DNA from: Flavobacteriales bacterium | Lineage (GTDB): Bacteria > Bacteroidota > Bacteroidia > Flavobacteriales > Flavobacteriaceae | NCBI GenBank assembly: GCA_002747735.1 | Contig: PDQE01000062.1 | Location: forward strand, 15,965-23,469 | Length of the DNA: 7,505 bases | Direction: 5' to 3' | Shown here: positions 1-5,776 of the stretch, in pieces | Layout of the letters: every line of letters begins with the position of its first letter | How positions within the stretch are numbered: position 1 is the first letter of the stretch | Notes under the pieces: model-generated | Told to the model about the DNA's origin: nothing | The model's input: only the letters and a program-made list of their open reading frames with translations | Database searches by the model: none | Program-made: the position numbers and the translations under genes

Positions 1-49
1 TTATGTATCTGTATCATAAAATAAATTAATACAGCTTAAAACAAGCCGG

Positions 50-616
50 TTACGTACCGTTAAAAGCATTCATGGTACGTGCCAGGCCTGCCGTAGCAAA
101 TGAGATAACCAATTCCGCAGATTTTTTTAGCCTTTCGGGTAGTTTTTTTGTTTCTTCTTCATTCCATTTTCCAAGTACATAATCCACTTGTCTGCCTTTG
201 CTGAAATTAGATCCAACGCCAAATCTAAACCGTGAATATTGTGTGATTTGGAGGGTTTGGTTTATGTCTTTTAAACCGTTATGGCCGCCATCGCTGCCTT
301 TGCCTTTTAAACGAATGGTGCCAAAGGGTAAATTAATATCATCACAGATAACCAAAAGGTTTTTCGGAGCTATATTTTCTTTATCTAACCAATACCGCAC
401 TGCCTTACCACTTCTGTTCATAAAAGTATTGGGCTTAAGCAAGATAAATTTTCTGCCTTTAAAATTAAATTTTGTTATGCTACCCAGTTTTTTAACTTCA
501 AAAACAATTTCTTTCTCTACTGCTAAATTATCCAAAATGGAAAACCCTACATTATGTCGGGTATTTTTATATTCTTCGCCAATATTGCCTAAGCCTACTA
601 TCAAATATTTCTTCAT
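50..616 (-). CDS. pth: Peptidyl-tRNA hydrolase (Pth)
   Basis: This cytosolic enzyme cleaves the ester bond of peptidyl-tRNAs that drop off the ribosome and so recycles tRNA. The 188-residue product is close to the usual length (about 190). It opens with the Pth N-terminal motif KYLIVGLGNIG at residues 3-13. Residues matching the known active site are visible: N11, the catalytic H21 in NTRHNVGF, N67 in FMNRSG, D92 in CDDINLPFG, and N113 in the GGHNGLKDI signature (110-118). An in-frame ATG 17 codons upstream (to 667) exists. I chose 616 because the family begins one to three residues before the first beta strand and the upstream codons look unrelated to Pth. It is the last minus-strand gene of the block and is separated from rplY by a terminator, so it probably has its own promoter. 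The ORF is intact. Confidence 0.95.
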   Translation of the reverse strand: MKKYLIVGLGNIGEEYKNTRHNVGFSILDNLAVEKEIVFEVKKLGSITKFNFKGRKFILLKPNTFMNRSGKAVRYWLDKENIAPKNLLVICDDINLPFGTIRLKGKGSDGGHNGLKDINQTLQITQYSRFRFGVGSNFSKGRQVDYVLGKWNEEETKKLPERLKKSAELVISFATAGLARTMNAFNGT

Positions 617-747
617 GTCTGAAGTACTTTTTTTTGGTATTGTAAATAACGATTTTATGTATTGCATTAATCCGGACTATTCATGCCATTATCTTTGTTG
701 AGAACAAGTTGTCTTATTTTGCATGAATAGATTTAGGTTAAATTCAC

Positions 748-794
748 AATTGGTATAATTTTGCTTTTGGCCTGCCTTTTAATATATACCATTT
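748..794. repeat. Short inverted repeat preceding repeat copy 1
   Basis: Arms at 748-757 (AATTGGTATA) and 785-794 (TATACCATTT) pair at 9 of 10 positions across a 27-nt spacer. The right arm ends 6 bp before the 83-bp repeat. Its place and the ACCA-TTC sequence next to the repeat resemble the 20-bp inverted repeat that precedes copy 2, so it may be a shorter or degraded version of the same module. That link is inference; the arms alone are short enough to arise by chance in AT-rich DNA. Confidence 0.4.
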
Positions 795-800
795 CCACCT

Positions 801-883
801 CAAAATTACTCAATAAAATGTGCCTTTTTATGCTATATTTCGTTGTAAAAATAAACTATAGCTACGGCTATACTTAATTTTTA
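801..883 (+). repeat. 83-bp direct repeat, copy 1
   Basis: These 83 bases are identical, with no mismatch, to 7407-7489 in the same orientation. Identity stops abruptly on the right at 884 (T here, C in copy 2). On the left it fades, with 11 of the preceding 18 bases still matching. The last part forms an imperfect hairpin: arms 845-862 and 867-884 match at 15 of 18 positions, the inner six pairs (TATAGC/GCTATA) are perfect, and the loop is TACG. The repeat encodes no convincing peptide. It lies upstream of pth, outside any gene. A dispersed intergenic repeat or a mobile-element remnant is most likely. Confidence 0.9.
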
Positions 884-974
884 TTTTTAAAGCAGAACTG
901 GTATAAAAACTACCGGCAGACAGATTATTCAAAGTGATGCCCCTAAAAGAAATTAACATATTGTTTATTTGATA

Positions 975-1012
975 AAAAACTCCGTTTCATTTTTAGGCGA
1001 AACGGAGTTTTT
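975..1012 (-). terminator. Intrinsic terminator after rplY
   Basis: A perfect 14-bp inverted repeat has arms at 975-988 and 999-1012 around a 10-nt loop. The GC-containing core is CTCCGTTTC, flanked by A and T runs. On the minus strand the stem lies 36 nt beyond the rplY stop and ends in a T run, as expected for a Rho-independent terminator. It is nearly symmetrical and could also stop plus-strand transcription, though no plus-strand gene enters from the left. Confidence 0.85.
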
Positions 1013-1048
1013 CACAATTTTAAAAACACTTGATTACATTTTGCCTTC

Positions 1049-1702
1049 TTAGGCAGGTGCTTCGGTTTCTCCACTATCGGTGGTACTGCCTTCTGCAGTA
1101 GCTTCTACATCTGCTGCATCTTCAGTATCTTCGTCTTCTTCCAATTCATCTACAATAGCTAATCTGGCCATTCTCACTTGACAGATTACTACATCATCCG
1201 GATGAAGCAATTCATATTCATCACTTTTTATGGATTCCACAGATATTTTATCGCCAATTTTCATTTCTGAGATGTCTATATTTATAAAGTCGGGCAGGTT
1301 ATCCGGCAAGGCTCTTACACGCAGTTTTCTAAAAGGGAAACGCAATACACCTCCGTTGATAACACCGGGAGCATTACCGTGTAGTTTTACCGGAATATTC
1401 ATGGTTACTTCTTTATCATCAAATAACTGATAAAAATCTATATGCAAAATATTATCCGTAACCGGATGAAACTGAATATCTTGCATAATAGCTCTATATT
1501 TTCCGTCTTCCAATTCAATCTTAGCCGTATATACATTAGGAGTATAAACCAAATTTTTAAAGGCTAATTCATCTGCCGAAAAGTGAATTGGTTTGTCTCC
1601 TCCGTATAACACGCAAGGAACCTTTCCAGCATTACGTAAGGCTTTAGTCGCTGACTTGCCCACGCTTTCTCTTTGTGATCCTTTGATTGTAATAGATTTC
1701 AT
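1049..1702 (-). CDS. rplY: 50S ribosomal protein L25 (TL5/CTC type)
   Basis: This large-subunit ribosomal protein binds 5S rRNA. The 217-residue product is the long two-domain (general stress protein CTC) form, not the roughly 94-residue E. coli form. The N-terminal L25 domain spans about residues 4-91, with typical elements [21 protein letters not shown] (15-35) and [19 protein letters not shown] (74-92). The C-terminal TL5 beta domain spans about 98-182, with [16 protein letters not shown] (105-120). A low-complexity acidic tail rich in E, D, A and T follows from about residue 185, common in this form. It sits 62 bp downstream of prs on the same strand and is probably cotranscribed with it, ending at the 975-1012 terminator. 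The start is the first ATG, followed by [10 protein letters not shown], the normal N-terminus. Linkage of prs, rplY and pth is common in bacteria. Confidence 0.95.
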   Translation of the reverse strand: MKSITIKGSQRESVGKSATKALRNAGKVPCVLYGGDKPIHFSADELAFKNLVYTPNVYTAKIELEDGKYRAIMQDIQFHPVTDNILHIDFYQLFDDKEVTMNIPVKLHGNAPGVINGGVLRFPFRKLRVRALPDNLPDFINIDISEMKIGDKISVESIKSDEYELLHPDDVVICQVRMARLAIVDELEEDEDTEDAADVEATAEGSTTDSGETEAPA

Positions 1703-1764
1703 TTTTTAGTATTAATTATTGTTTATTATTTATTGACTATTATTTATTAACGATTAACTGTTTT

Positions 1765-2706
1765 CTACATTAAAAACTGGTCGCTGATAGACTTATTACT
1801 TTGTACTTTGTGCATTATATCAGCAAATAAAGTGGCACAAGATACCACTTTTATTTTTTCTGATTGATTATTAATGGGGATAGTATCAGTAATAATCAGT
1901 TGTTCCAGTTTTGAATTTTCTATTCTTTCAAACGCTTTGCCCGAAAGCACGCCATGGGTACAGATAGCCCTCACGCTTTTTGCTCCTTTTTCCATCATTA
2001 AATCTGCCGCCTTGGTTATTGTTCCGGCAGTGTCTATCATATCATCTACTAAGATTACATTTCTGTTTTCCACATTTCCAATGAGTTCCATGTGCGAAAT
2101 CTCATTGGCTTTTTTACGCTGTTTATAACAAATAACTACTTCGCTATTAAGATATTTTGCATAAGCATAGGCTCTTTTTGAGCCACCCATATCGGGCGAG
2201 GCTACAGTAATATCATCCAATGCTAAAGCCTTAATGCTTGGCAAAAAAATGGTGGACGCATAAAGATGGTCTACAGGTTTTTCAAAAAAGCCCTGGATTT
2301 GATCTGCGTGCAAATCCATTGTAATTATTCTCGTGGCTCCTGCAGCCTGTAATAAATTGGCTACCATCTTGGCCGCTATTGGCACTCTGGGCTTGTCTTT
2401 ACGGTCTTGCCTAGCCCAACCAAAATAAGGAATTACCGCTGTTACATGTCTTGCCGATGCTCTTTTGGCCGCATCTATCATCAACAACATTTCCATGAGA
2501 TTGTCTGATGGTGGCATGGTAGAGCCAATTATAAAAACACGCCTGCCTCGTATCGATTCCTCAAAAGATACCTGAAACTCCCCGTCACTAAAGACATTTT
2601 TTTTTGATACTCCAACTTTACTGCCGTAAGCATCGGCAATTTTTTGTGCTAAATTGACGGATTGTGTACAGGAAAAAATTTTAGGTTTGGGTATTTTTTG
2701 TTTCAT
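1765..2706 (-). CDS. prs: Ribose-phosphate pyrophosphokinase (PRPP synthetase)
   Basis: This enzyme transfers pyrophosphate from ATP to ribose 5-phosphate to make PRPP, the precursor of purines, pyrimidines, NAD, histidine and tryptophan. The product has 313 residues, close to the class I length of about 315. Visible motifs, in order, are FSDGEFQVSFEESIRG (39-54), the ATP-binding loop PYFGWARQDRK (93-103) continuing into KPRVPIAAK, the PRPP synthetase signature MDLHADQIQGFF (130-141) with H133, VASPDMGGSKRA (168-179), and the phosphoribosyl-binding loop VILVDDMIDTAGT (217-229). All key residues are present and the frame is intact. It is the first protein gene after the tRNA terminator on the minus strand and leads into rplY. 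No clear TAnnTTTG promoter was found in the roughly 300 bp upstream. Confidence 0.97.
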   Translation of the reverse strand: MKQKIPKPKIFSCTQSVNLAQKIADAYGSKVGVSKKNVFSDGEFQVSFEESIRGRRVFIIGSTMPPSDNLMEMLLMIDAAKRASARHVTAVIPYFGWARQDRKDKPRVPIAAKMVANLLQAAGATRIITMDLHADQIQGFFEKPVDHLYASTIFLPSIKALALDDITVASPDMGGSKRAYAYAKYLNSEVVICYKQRKKANEISHMELIGNVENRNVILVDDMIDTAGTITKAADLMMEKGAKSVRAICTHGVLSGKAFERIENSKLEQLIITDTIPINNQSEKIKVVSCATLFADIMHKVQSNKSISDQFLM

Positions 2707-3010
2707 TTAAAATAGATGTGAGATTTTAATTTTTAGATAGGAGATGCTAAGATTATAGATTTTAGCCTGTTGTTTTTGACATTTTATTCTTTTGTGTTAA
2801 AAAAATTTTTTTAAAATCGTTTCACAAGGAGTAGTAGTTTCAGGGTATCTATATCCCTATTTTTTATGTTAACTACATCACTTATAATTATCTTGTCTTC
2901 TGTTCCAAAGCTCTCACTCCAACCCTTTTCAAATAGCCGGATGGCTATTGTTAAAAGTTAATATCTTATTTCTTAAAAGTGAATACACCGTTAAAAAACT
3001 TTTCTTTCAT
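2707..3010. other. Gene-free stretch between tRNA terminator and prs
   Basis: I see no gene here. It should contain the prs promoter, but no TAnnTTTG box is evident on the minus strand. The most distinctive short feature is a perfect 18-bp palindrome of seven A and seven T flanked by TT and AA (2797-2814), which may only be an A/T tract. A 48-codon open stretch on the minus strand (2814-2957, stop at 2811-2813) has no usable start codon and I recognise nothing in it. It is treated as chance. Confidence 0.5.
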
Positions 3011-3068
3011 AAAAAAAACTCTGAGTTTATACTTTCTAAAAACTTTAGCATAGAAAGATATAACTCAG
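3011..3068 (-). terminator. Intrinsic terminator after tRNA-Leu
   Basis: On the minus strand, 18 nt past the tRNA, arms 3068-3051 and 3038-3021 form a hairpin of two 7-bp helices, CTGAGTT/AACTCAG and CTTTCTA/TAGAAAG. They are separated by a symmetrical 4x4 internal loop (ATAT facing TATA), and the apical loop is 12 nt. After two bases the strand runs into eight consecutive T (3018-3011). This is a standard Rho-independent arrangement for a single tRNA transcript. Confidence 0.8.
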
Positions 3069-3086
3069 TATTTAGTACTTAACCTG

Positions 3087-3170
3087 TACCAAAGGAGGGA
3101 CTCGAACCCTCACGCCTTTAGGGGCAATGGATTTTGAATCCATCGTGTCTACCAATTCCACCACTTTGGC
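3087..3170 (-). tRNA. tRNA-Leu (anticodon CAA)
   Basis: A class II tRNA fold is readable on the minus strand. The acceptor stem GCCAAAG pairs with CTTTGGT (the first pair is G-U). The D arm contains GGTGGAATTGGTAGACAC. The anticodon stem ATGGA/TCCAT encloses the loop TTCAAAA, giving anticodon CAA at 3136-3134, which reads UUG. A long variable arm (GCC...GGC) is typical of leucine tRNAs. The T arm is GAGGG-TTCGAGT-CCCTC. The discriminator is A at 3087, and CCA is not encoded (the next bases read CAGG), so it must be added after transcription. The gene has its own upstream -7 box and downstream terminator. Confidence 0.97.
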
Positions 3171-3181
3171 TATTGAGGCTG

Positions 3182-3189
3182 CAAAATTA
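3182..3189 (-). promoter_or_regulatory. Candidate -7 promoter box for tRNA-Leu
   Basis: The minus strand reads TAATTTTG, a full match to the Bacteroidota -7 consensus TAnnTTTG. It ends 11 nt upstream of the first tRNA base, which leaves room for a start site and a very short leader. The -33 region about 20 nt upstream has only CTTT rather than TTTG. Position relative to a tRNA with its own terminator is the main support. Confidence 0.5.
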
Positions 3190-3509
3190 AAAATTTATTT
3201 GTTATAAAGGTAATAAATAAAGGTAAAAGTTTAAGTGGTAGGTGCAATTTTATAAGGTAGCGGTCAATCCCATCTTGATTATTTTTACAAGGCTGCCGTA
3301 ATCCGTCTATTTTAATGGCATCAAGAATGTTTTTATTATCAAAGGGGGGATTGCGTTTGGCCTATCTAAAAAAATGAACAAATTTATCTAAGACGCTATT
3401 GGGTTGCGGTGTATAACAAATTTTGTAGATATAGATTTTTTTTGATAATGAACAATCAGACTTCTAAATGAATTCACAATTCCACCATTTTCATTACATT
3501 CGCAATACT
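3190..3509. other. Divergent intergenic region, tRNA-Leu / Rrf2
   Basis: No gene is assigned in this roughly 320-bp region, which separates the minus-strand block from the plus-strand sulfur operon. A 64-codon stop-free stretch on the minus strand (3170-3361) has no start codon and runs through the tRNA promoter, so I do not call it. The rrf2 promoter must lie here, but I could not find a full TAnnTTTG box on the plus strand. Near matches such as AAATTTTG (about 3418-3425) are weak. Confidence 0.5.
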
Positions 3510-3917
3510 ATGATTTCTAATAAAACAAAATATGGTTTAAAAGCCTTGAGTTATCTGGTGAAAAATCCTGATTCCCAGCCCATAACCATACAAGAAATTG
3601 CAGAAAAGGAATGTATTTCTCAAAAATTTTTGGAATCCATTTTACTTAGTTTACGAAAAAACGGCATATTGGGTTCTAAAAAAGGTAAGGGAGGTGGTTA
3701 CTATTTGTTGCAAAAACCCAAAGAAGTGAATTTAGCAAAAATTATGCGAATTCTCGAAGGCCCAATAGCCATGGTACATTGTGTAAGCCTTAATTATTAC
3801 GAAAAATGTGAAGACTGCCCCGATGAAAAGTCATGTGCTGTAAATCGGTTAATGATTGATGTAAGGGATAGCAGCCTGAAGATTTACAGAAATAGGACGT
3901 TGGAGGATTTAGCATAA
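3510..3917 (+). CDS. Rrf2-family transcriptional regulator
   Basis: The 135-residue product matches Rrf2 winged-helix repressors (the family of IscR, NsrR and CymR) in length and layout. The N-terminus ISNKTKYGLKALSYL is typical. The helix-turn-helix covers about residues 26-50 (TIQEIAEKECISQKFLESILLSLRK). The wing is GSKKGKGGGYYL (55-66), where the glycine-rich turn is a family hallmark. Near the C-terminus are four cysteines, C91, C100, C103 and C109 (HC-x8-C-x2-C-x5-C). The spacing is not the classic IscR CX5CX5C, so Fe-S or thiol sensing is possible but unproven. I start at 3510 because an upstream ATG (3468) adds 14 residues unlike the family. The gene lies directly before the sulfate-assimilation genes and is a plausible CymR-like regulator of them, which is inference from context. 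C34 near the HTH is not conserved as far as I know. Confidence 0.9.
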   Translation: MISNKTKYGLKALSYLVKNPDSQPITIQEIAEKECISQKFLESILLSLRKNGILGSKKGKGGGYYLLQKPKEVNLAKIMRILEGPIAMVHCVSLNYYEKCEDCPDEKSCAVNRLMIDVRDSSLKIYRNRTLEDLA

Positions 3918-3928
3918 AATCTTAAAAT

Positions 3929-3953
3929 ATTCTTTTCCATTATAAAAAAGAAT
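3929..3953. repeat. 8-bp inverted repeat after the Rrf2 gene
   Basis: Perfect arms ATTCTTTT (3929-3936) and AAAAGAAT (3946-3953) flank a 9-nt spacer, starting 11 nt past the Rrf2 stop and overlapping the -33/spacer zone of the next promoter. It could be a weak terminator (AT-only except one pair, with a T-rich run soon after) or part of an operator. The sequence alone does not decide. Confidence 0.4.
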
Positions 3954-3955
3954 TA

Positions 3956-3963
3956 TAATTTTG
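3956..3963 (+). promoter_or_regulatory. Candidate -7 promoter box for the cys operon
   Basis: TAATTTTG is a full match to the Bacteroidota TAnnTTTG box, located 39 nt after the Rrf2 stop and about 40 nt before the first cys-operon gene. A T-rich tract (TTTT at 3933-3936) lies 19 nt upstream where a -33 element is expected, but it is not a clean TTTG. A start site near 3970 would give a leader of about 30 nt. Confidence 0.55.
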
Positions 3964-3968
3964 CCCAA

Positions 3969-3991
3969 TAACCTACTAAAACGATAGGATA
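3969..3991. promoter_or_regulatory. Candidate operator dyad overlapping the cys start site
   Basis: An imperfect 23-bp dyad has left arm TAACCTA (3969-3975), a 9-nt spacer and right arm TAGGATA (3985-3991), with 6 of 7 pairs complementary. It lies immediately downstream of the -7 box, where a bound repressor would block initiation. The size suits an Rrf2-type dimer site. Assignment to the neighbouring Rrf2 protein is inference. The right arm also contains the only SD-like AGGA before the first gene. Confidence 0.35.
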
Positions 3992-4001
3992 AATAGTTGT
4001 T

Positions 4002-4265
4002 TTGATTATAGATGCAATTGTACATAAAAAATCAAATGGGCAATCAGCTGTTATCGGTAAAGATAAATTTAGGCGAAGTTGCGTTAAGGCCCTTACTTGG
4101 AGAATACTAGGTACATTTGATACCATTGTAATTTCATGGATTATTACCGGTACCTTTTCTATGGCACTAACCATTGGTGGCATAGAAATAATCTCAAAAA
4201 TGGTATTGTATTTTTTTCATGAACGCATCTGGAATACCATAAATTGGGGAAAATGGAAGACATAG
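4002..4265 (+). CDS. DUF2061 small membrane protein
   Basis: The 87-residue product carries a DUF2061-type domain, recognisable by RRSCVKALTWRILGTFDTIVISWIITG (24-50) and IGGIEIISKMVLYFFHERIWNTINWG (58-83). Two hydrophobic segments, about 34-50 and 52-71, suggest two membrane-spanning helices with a basic N-terminal face. The function is unknown. Members often lie beside sulfate-assimilation genes, so a role in sulfur metabolism or transport is suspected from context only. The start is unusual: an in-frame stop lies at 3990-3992, the next standard start is TTG at 4002, and no in-frame ATG precedes the domain. The only nearby SD-like sequence is AGGA 12 nt upstream. Its 3' end overlaps cysH by 13 bp, implying cotranscription and probably translational coupling. 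Confidence 0.85.
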   Translation: MIIDAIVHKKSNGQSAVIGKDKFRRSCVKALTWRILGTFDTIVISWIITGTFSMALTIGGIEIISKMVLYFFHERIWNTINWGKWKT

Positions 4266-4864
4266 CATTACACAACGACGAGTTTCGCGAAAAATCACCT
4301 GAATCTATTGTAGCATGGGCTATTGCAAATGCAAAAAAACCGATTATCACCACCAATTTCAGGCCGTATGAAGTGGCTTTGCTTCATTTGGTAACCAAAG
4401 TAAAACAAGATATTCCGGTAATTTGGTGTGATACAGGTTATAACACACTAAATACATACAAACACGCCATTGAATTAATTGAGCGTCTGGCTTTAAATAT
4501 TCATATTTATACTCCCAGACAAACGGTGGCTTATAGAAATGTAGTTATGGGTATACCGGATATAGCAGACCCAAATCATAAATTATTTACAGAGCAGGTT
4601 AAAATAGAACCATTTCACCGTGCTATGGCTCATTTTAATCCGGACTTTTGGTTTACCAATTTACGTAGAGGCCAAACGGCTTTTCGAGATAGTATAGATG
4701 TCTTGTCAGAAGATGCTTCAGGCAGAATAAAGGTCAGCCCATTCTATTATTATTCTGATAATCAGTTGGATGTCTATATTAATAAACACAATCTGCCAAA
4801 CGAATTTAAATATTACGACCCTACTAAAGTCTTGGAAAATAGAGAGTGTGGGCTACATTCATAA
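4253..4864 (+). CDS. cysH: Phosphoadenylyl/adenylyl-sulfate reductase (CysH)
   Basis: CysH reduces activated sulfate (PAPS or APS) to sulfite with electrons from thioredoxin, in the cytosol. The 203-residue product has the adenine-nucleotide alpha-hydrolase-like fold elements: TTNFRPYEVALLHLV (33-47), IPVIWCDTGYNT (54-65), KIEPFHRAM (117-125), FWFTNLRRGQTAFR (132-145) and KVSPFYYYSD (160-169). It ends in the catalytic ECGLHS with C199. Only C59 and C199 are present. The paired-cysteine and CXXC ligands of the [4Fe-4S] APS reductases are absent, so PAPS is the likelier substrate. The stretch before ECGLH is about 30 residues shorter than I recall for E. coli CysH, lacking its GD-HTT segment. 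I chose ATG 4253 over TTG 4244, since it overlaps the upstream gene by 13 bp and follows a GGGGAAA sequence. cysD follows after 9 bp. Confidence 0.92.
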   Translation: MEDIALHNDEFREKSPESIVAWAIANAKKPIITTNFRPYEVALLHLVTKVKQDIPVIWCDTGYNTLNTYKHAIELIERLALNIHIYTPRQTVAYRNVVMGIPDIADPNHKLFTEQVKIEPFHRAMAHFNPDFWFTNLRRGQTAFRDSIDVLSEDASGRIKVSPFYYYSDNQLDVYINKHNLPNEFKYYDPTKVLENRECGLHS

Positions 4865-4873
4865 AAGAACACA

Positions 4874-5776
4874 ATGAATCAAAATACATCGCATATAAAT
4901 CCACTGGAAAATGAGGCCATTTACATTTTTCGGGAGGTAGCAGCTCAGTTTGAAAATCCGGTATTGTTATTTTCCGGAGGTAAGGATTCTATAACGTTGG
5001 TTAGGCTGGCACAAAAAGCTTTCTATCCTGCTAAAGTGCCTTTTCCTCTATTACATATAGATACGGGCCACAATTTTCCCGAAACCATTGAATTTAGGGA
5101 TAATTTGGTAAAAAGTGAAGGTTTGGATTTAATTGTGAGAAAAGTACAGGACAGTATAGATCAGGGGAAAGTTGTGGAAGAAAAGGGGAAATACGCTAGT
5201 AGAAACAGTTTACAAACCACTACTTTATTAGACGCTATAGAAGAATTTAAATTTGATGCCTGTATAGGTGGTGCACGGCGTGATGAAGAAAAAGCAAGGG
5301 CTAAGGAACGGGTGTTCTCAGTAAGGGATGATTTTGGCCAATGGGACGAAAAAAACCAACGTCCGGAATTGTTTGACATGCTCAACGGCCAAATAGATAT
5401 AGGCCAGAATGTACGGGTTTTTCCCATCTCTAACTGGACAGAATTGGATGTTTGGTCTTATATTAAAAAGGAACAAATAGCTATTCCTTCTATATATTTT
5501 GCACATAAAAGAAAAGTGTTTTACAGAGATGGCCTTATTTGGTCACACTCCAATTATGTCTATCAGGAAGAGGACGAAAAGGTGTTGGAGAAAATGGTAC
5601 GGTTTAGGACAGTGGGAGATATGAGTTGTACAGCGGCAGTTCTTTCTGAGGCTACCACCATTACGCAAGTAGTAGAAGAAATTAAAGAATCTTCAATTTC
5701 TGAACGAGGTGCAAGAATAGATGATAAACGAAGTGAAGCCGCAATGGAAAAGCGAAAACAACAAGGATATTTTTAA
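4874..5776 (+). CDS. cysD: Sulfate adenylyltransferase subunit 2 (CysD)
   Basis: CysD is the catalytic subunit of bacterial ATP sulfurylase and makes APS and pyrophosphate from ATP and sulfate, driven by GTP hydrolysis in CysN. The 300-residue length matches the family (about 302 in E. coli). Visible elements are the PP-loop SGGKDS at residues 34-39, LLHIDTGHNFPETIEFRD (59-76), IGGARRDEEKARAKERVFSVRD (131-152) with its basic/acidic signature, FPISNWTELDVWSYI, and the C-terminal block SERGARIDDKRSEAAMEKRKQQGYF, nearly invariant in CysD. The ORF is intact. It lies 9 bp after cysH, so it shares the operon, and precedes its partner cysN after an unusually long 116-bp gap. Confidence 0.97.
   Translation: MNQNTSHINPLENEAIYIFREVAAQFENPVLLFSGGKDSITLVRLAQKAFYPAKVPFPLLHIDTGHNFPETIEFRDNLVKSEGLDLIVRKVQDSIDQGKVVEEKGKYASRNSLQTTTLLDAIEEFKFDACIGGARRDEEKARAKERVFSVRDDFGQWDEKNQRPELFDMLNGQIDIGQNVRVFPISNWTELDVWSYIKKEQIAIPSIYFAHKRKVFYRDGLIWSHSNYVYQEEDEKVLEKMVRFRTVGDMSCTAAVLSEATTITQVVEEIKESSISERGARIDDKRSEAAMEKRKQQGYF

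Larger units (their letters stand above)
617..974. other. Intergenic region upstream of pth, repeat-bearing
   Basis: No gene is visible between the pth start and the rplY terminator. The region contains a short inverted repeat (748-794), one copy of the 83-bp direct repeat (801-883) and about 90 bp of unremarkable sequence (884-974). The pth promoter should lie here. The only minus-strand match to the Bacteroidota -7 motif TAnnTTTG is at 808-801, the edge of the 83-bp repeat, and it has no convincing -33 partner. Open stretches on either strand are short and lack sensible starts. Confidence 0.6.

Noticed and set aside
617..667. Longer Pth with a start at 667 (17 extra residues)
   Set aside because: The extra residues do not resemble the family, and an ATG directly before KKYLIVGLGN gives the normal N-terminus.
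198..701. 167-codon plus-strand open frame opposite pth
   Set aside because: It is antisense to a clear, conserved gene, with no recognisable domain; a shadow frame.
1725..1748. Two direct copies of ATTATTTATT between prs and rplY
   Set aside because: Short AT-only sequence in an AT-rich leader; not informative.
2797..2814. 18-bp perfect A7/T7 palindrome
   Set aside because: Pure A/T tract that could be chance; no gene ends here, so it is not called as a terminator.
2811..2957. 48-codon minus-strand open stretch upstream of prs
   Set aside because: No start codon, no recognised motif, and the length is within what chance allows.
3170..3361. 64-codon stop-free minus-strand stretch upstream of tRNA-Leu
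   Set aside because: No start codon, and it runs through the tRNA promoter; no domain recognised, so not called even as a pseudogene.
3917..4002. Possible riboswitch (for example SAM type) ahead of the cys operon
   Set aside because: The roughly 85-bp gap is too short and lacks recognisable conserved riboswitch helices.
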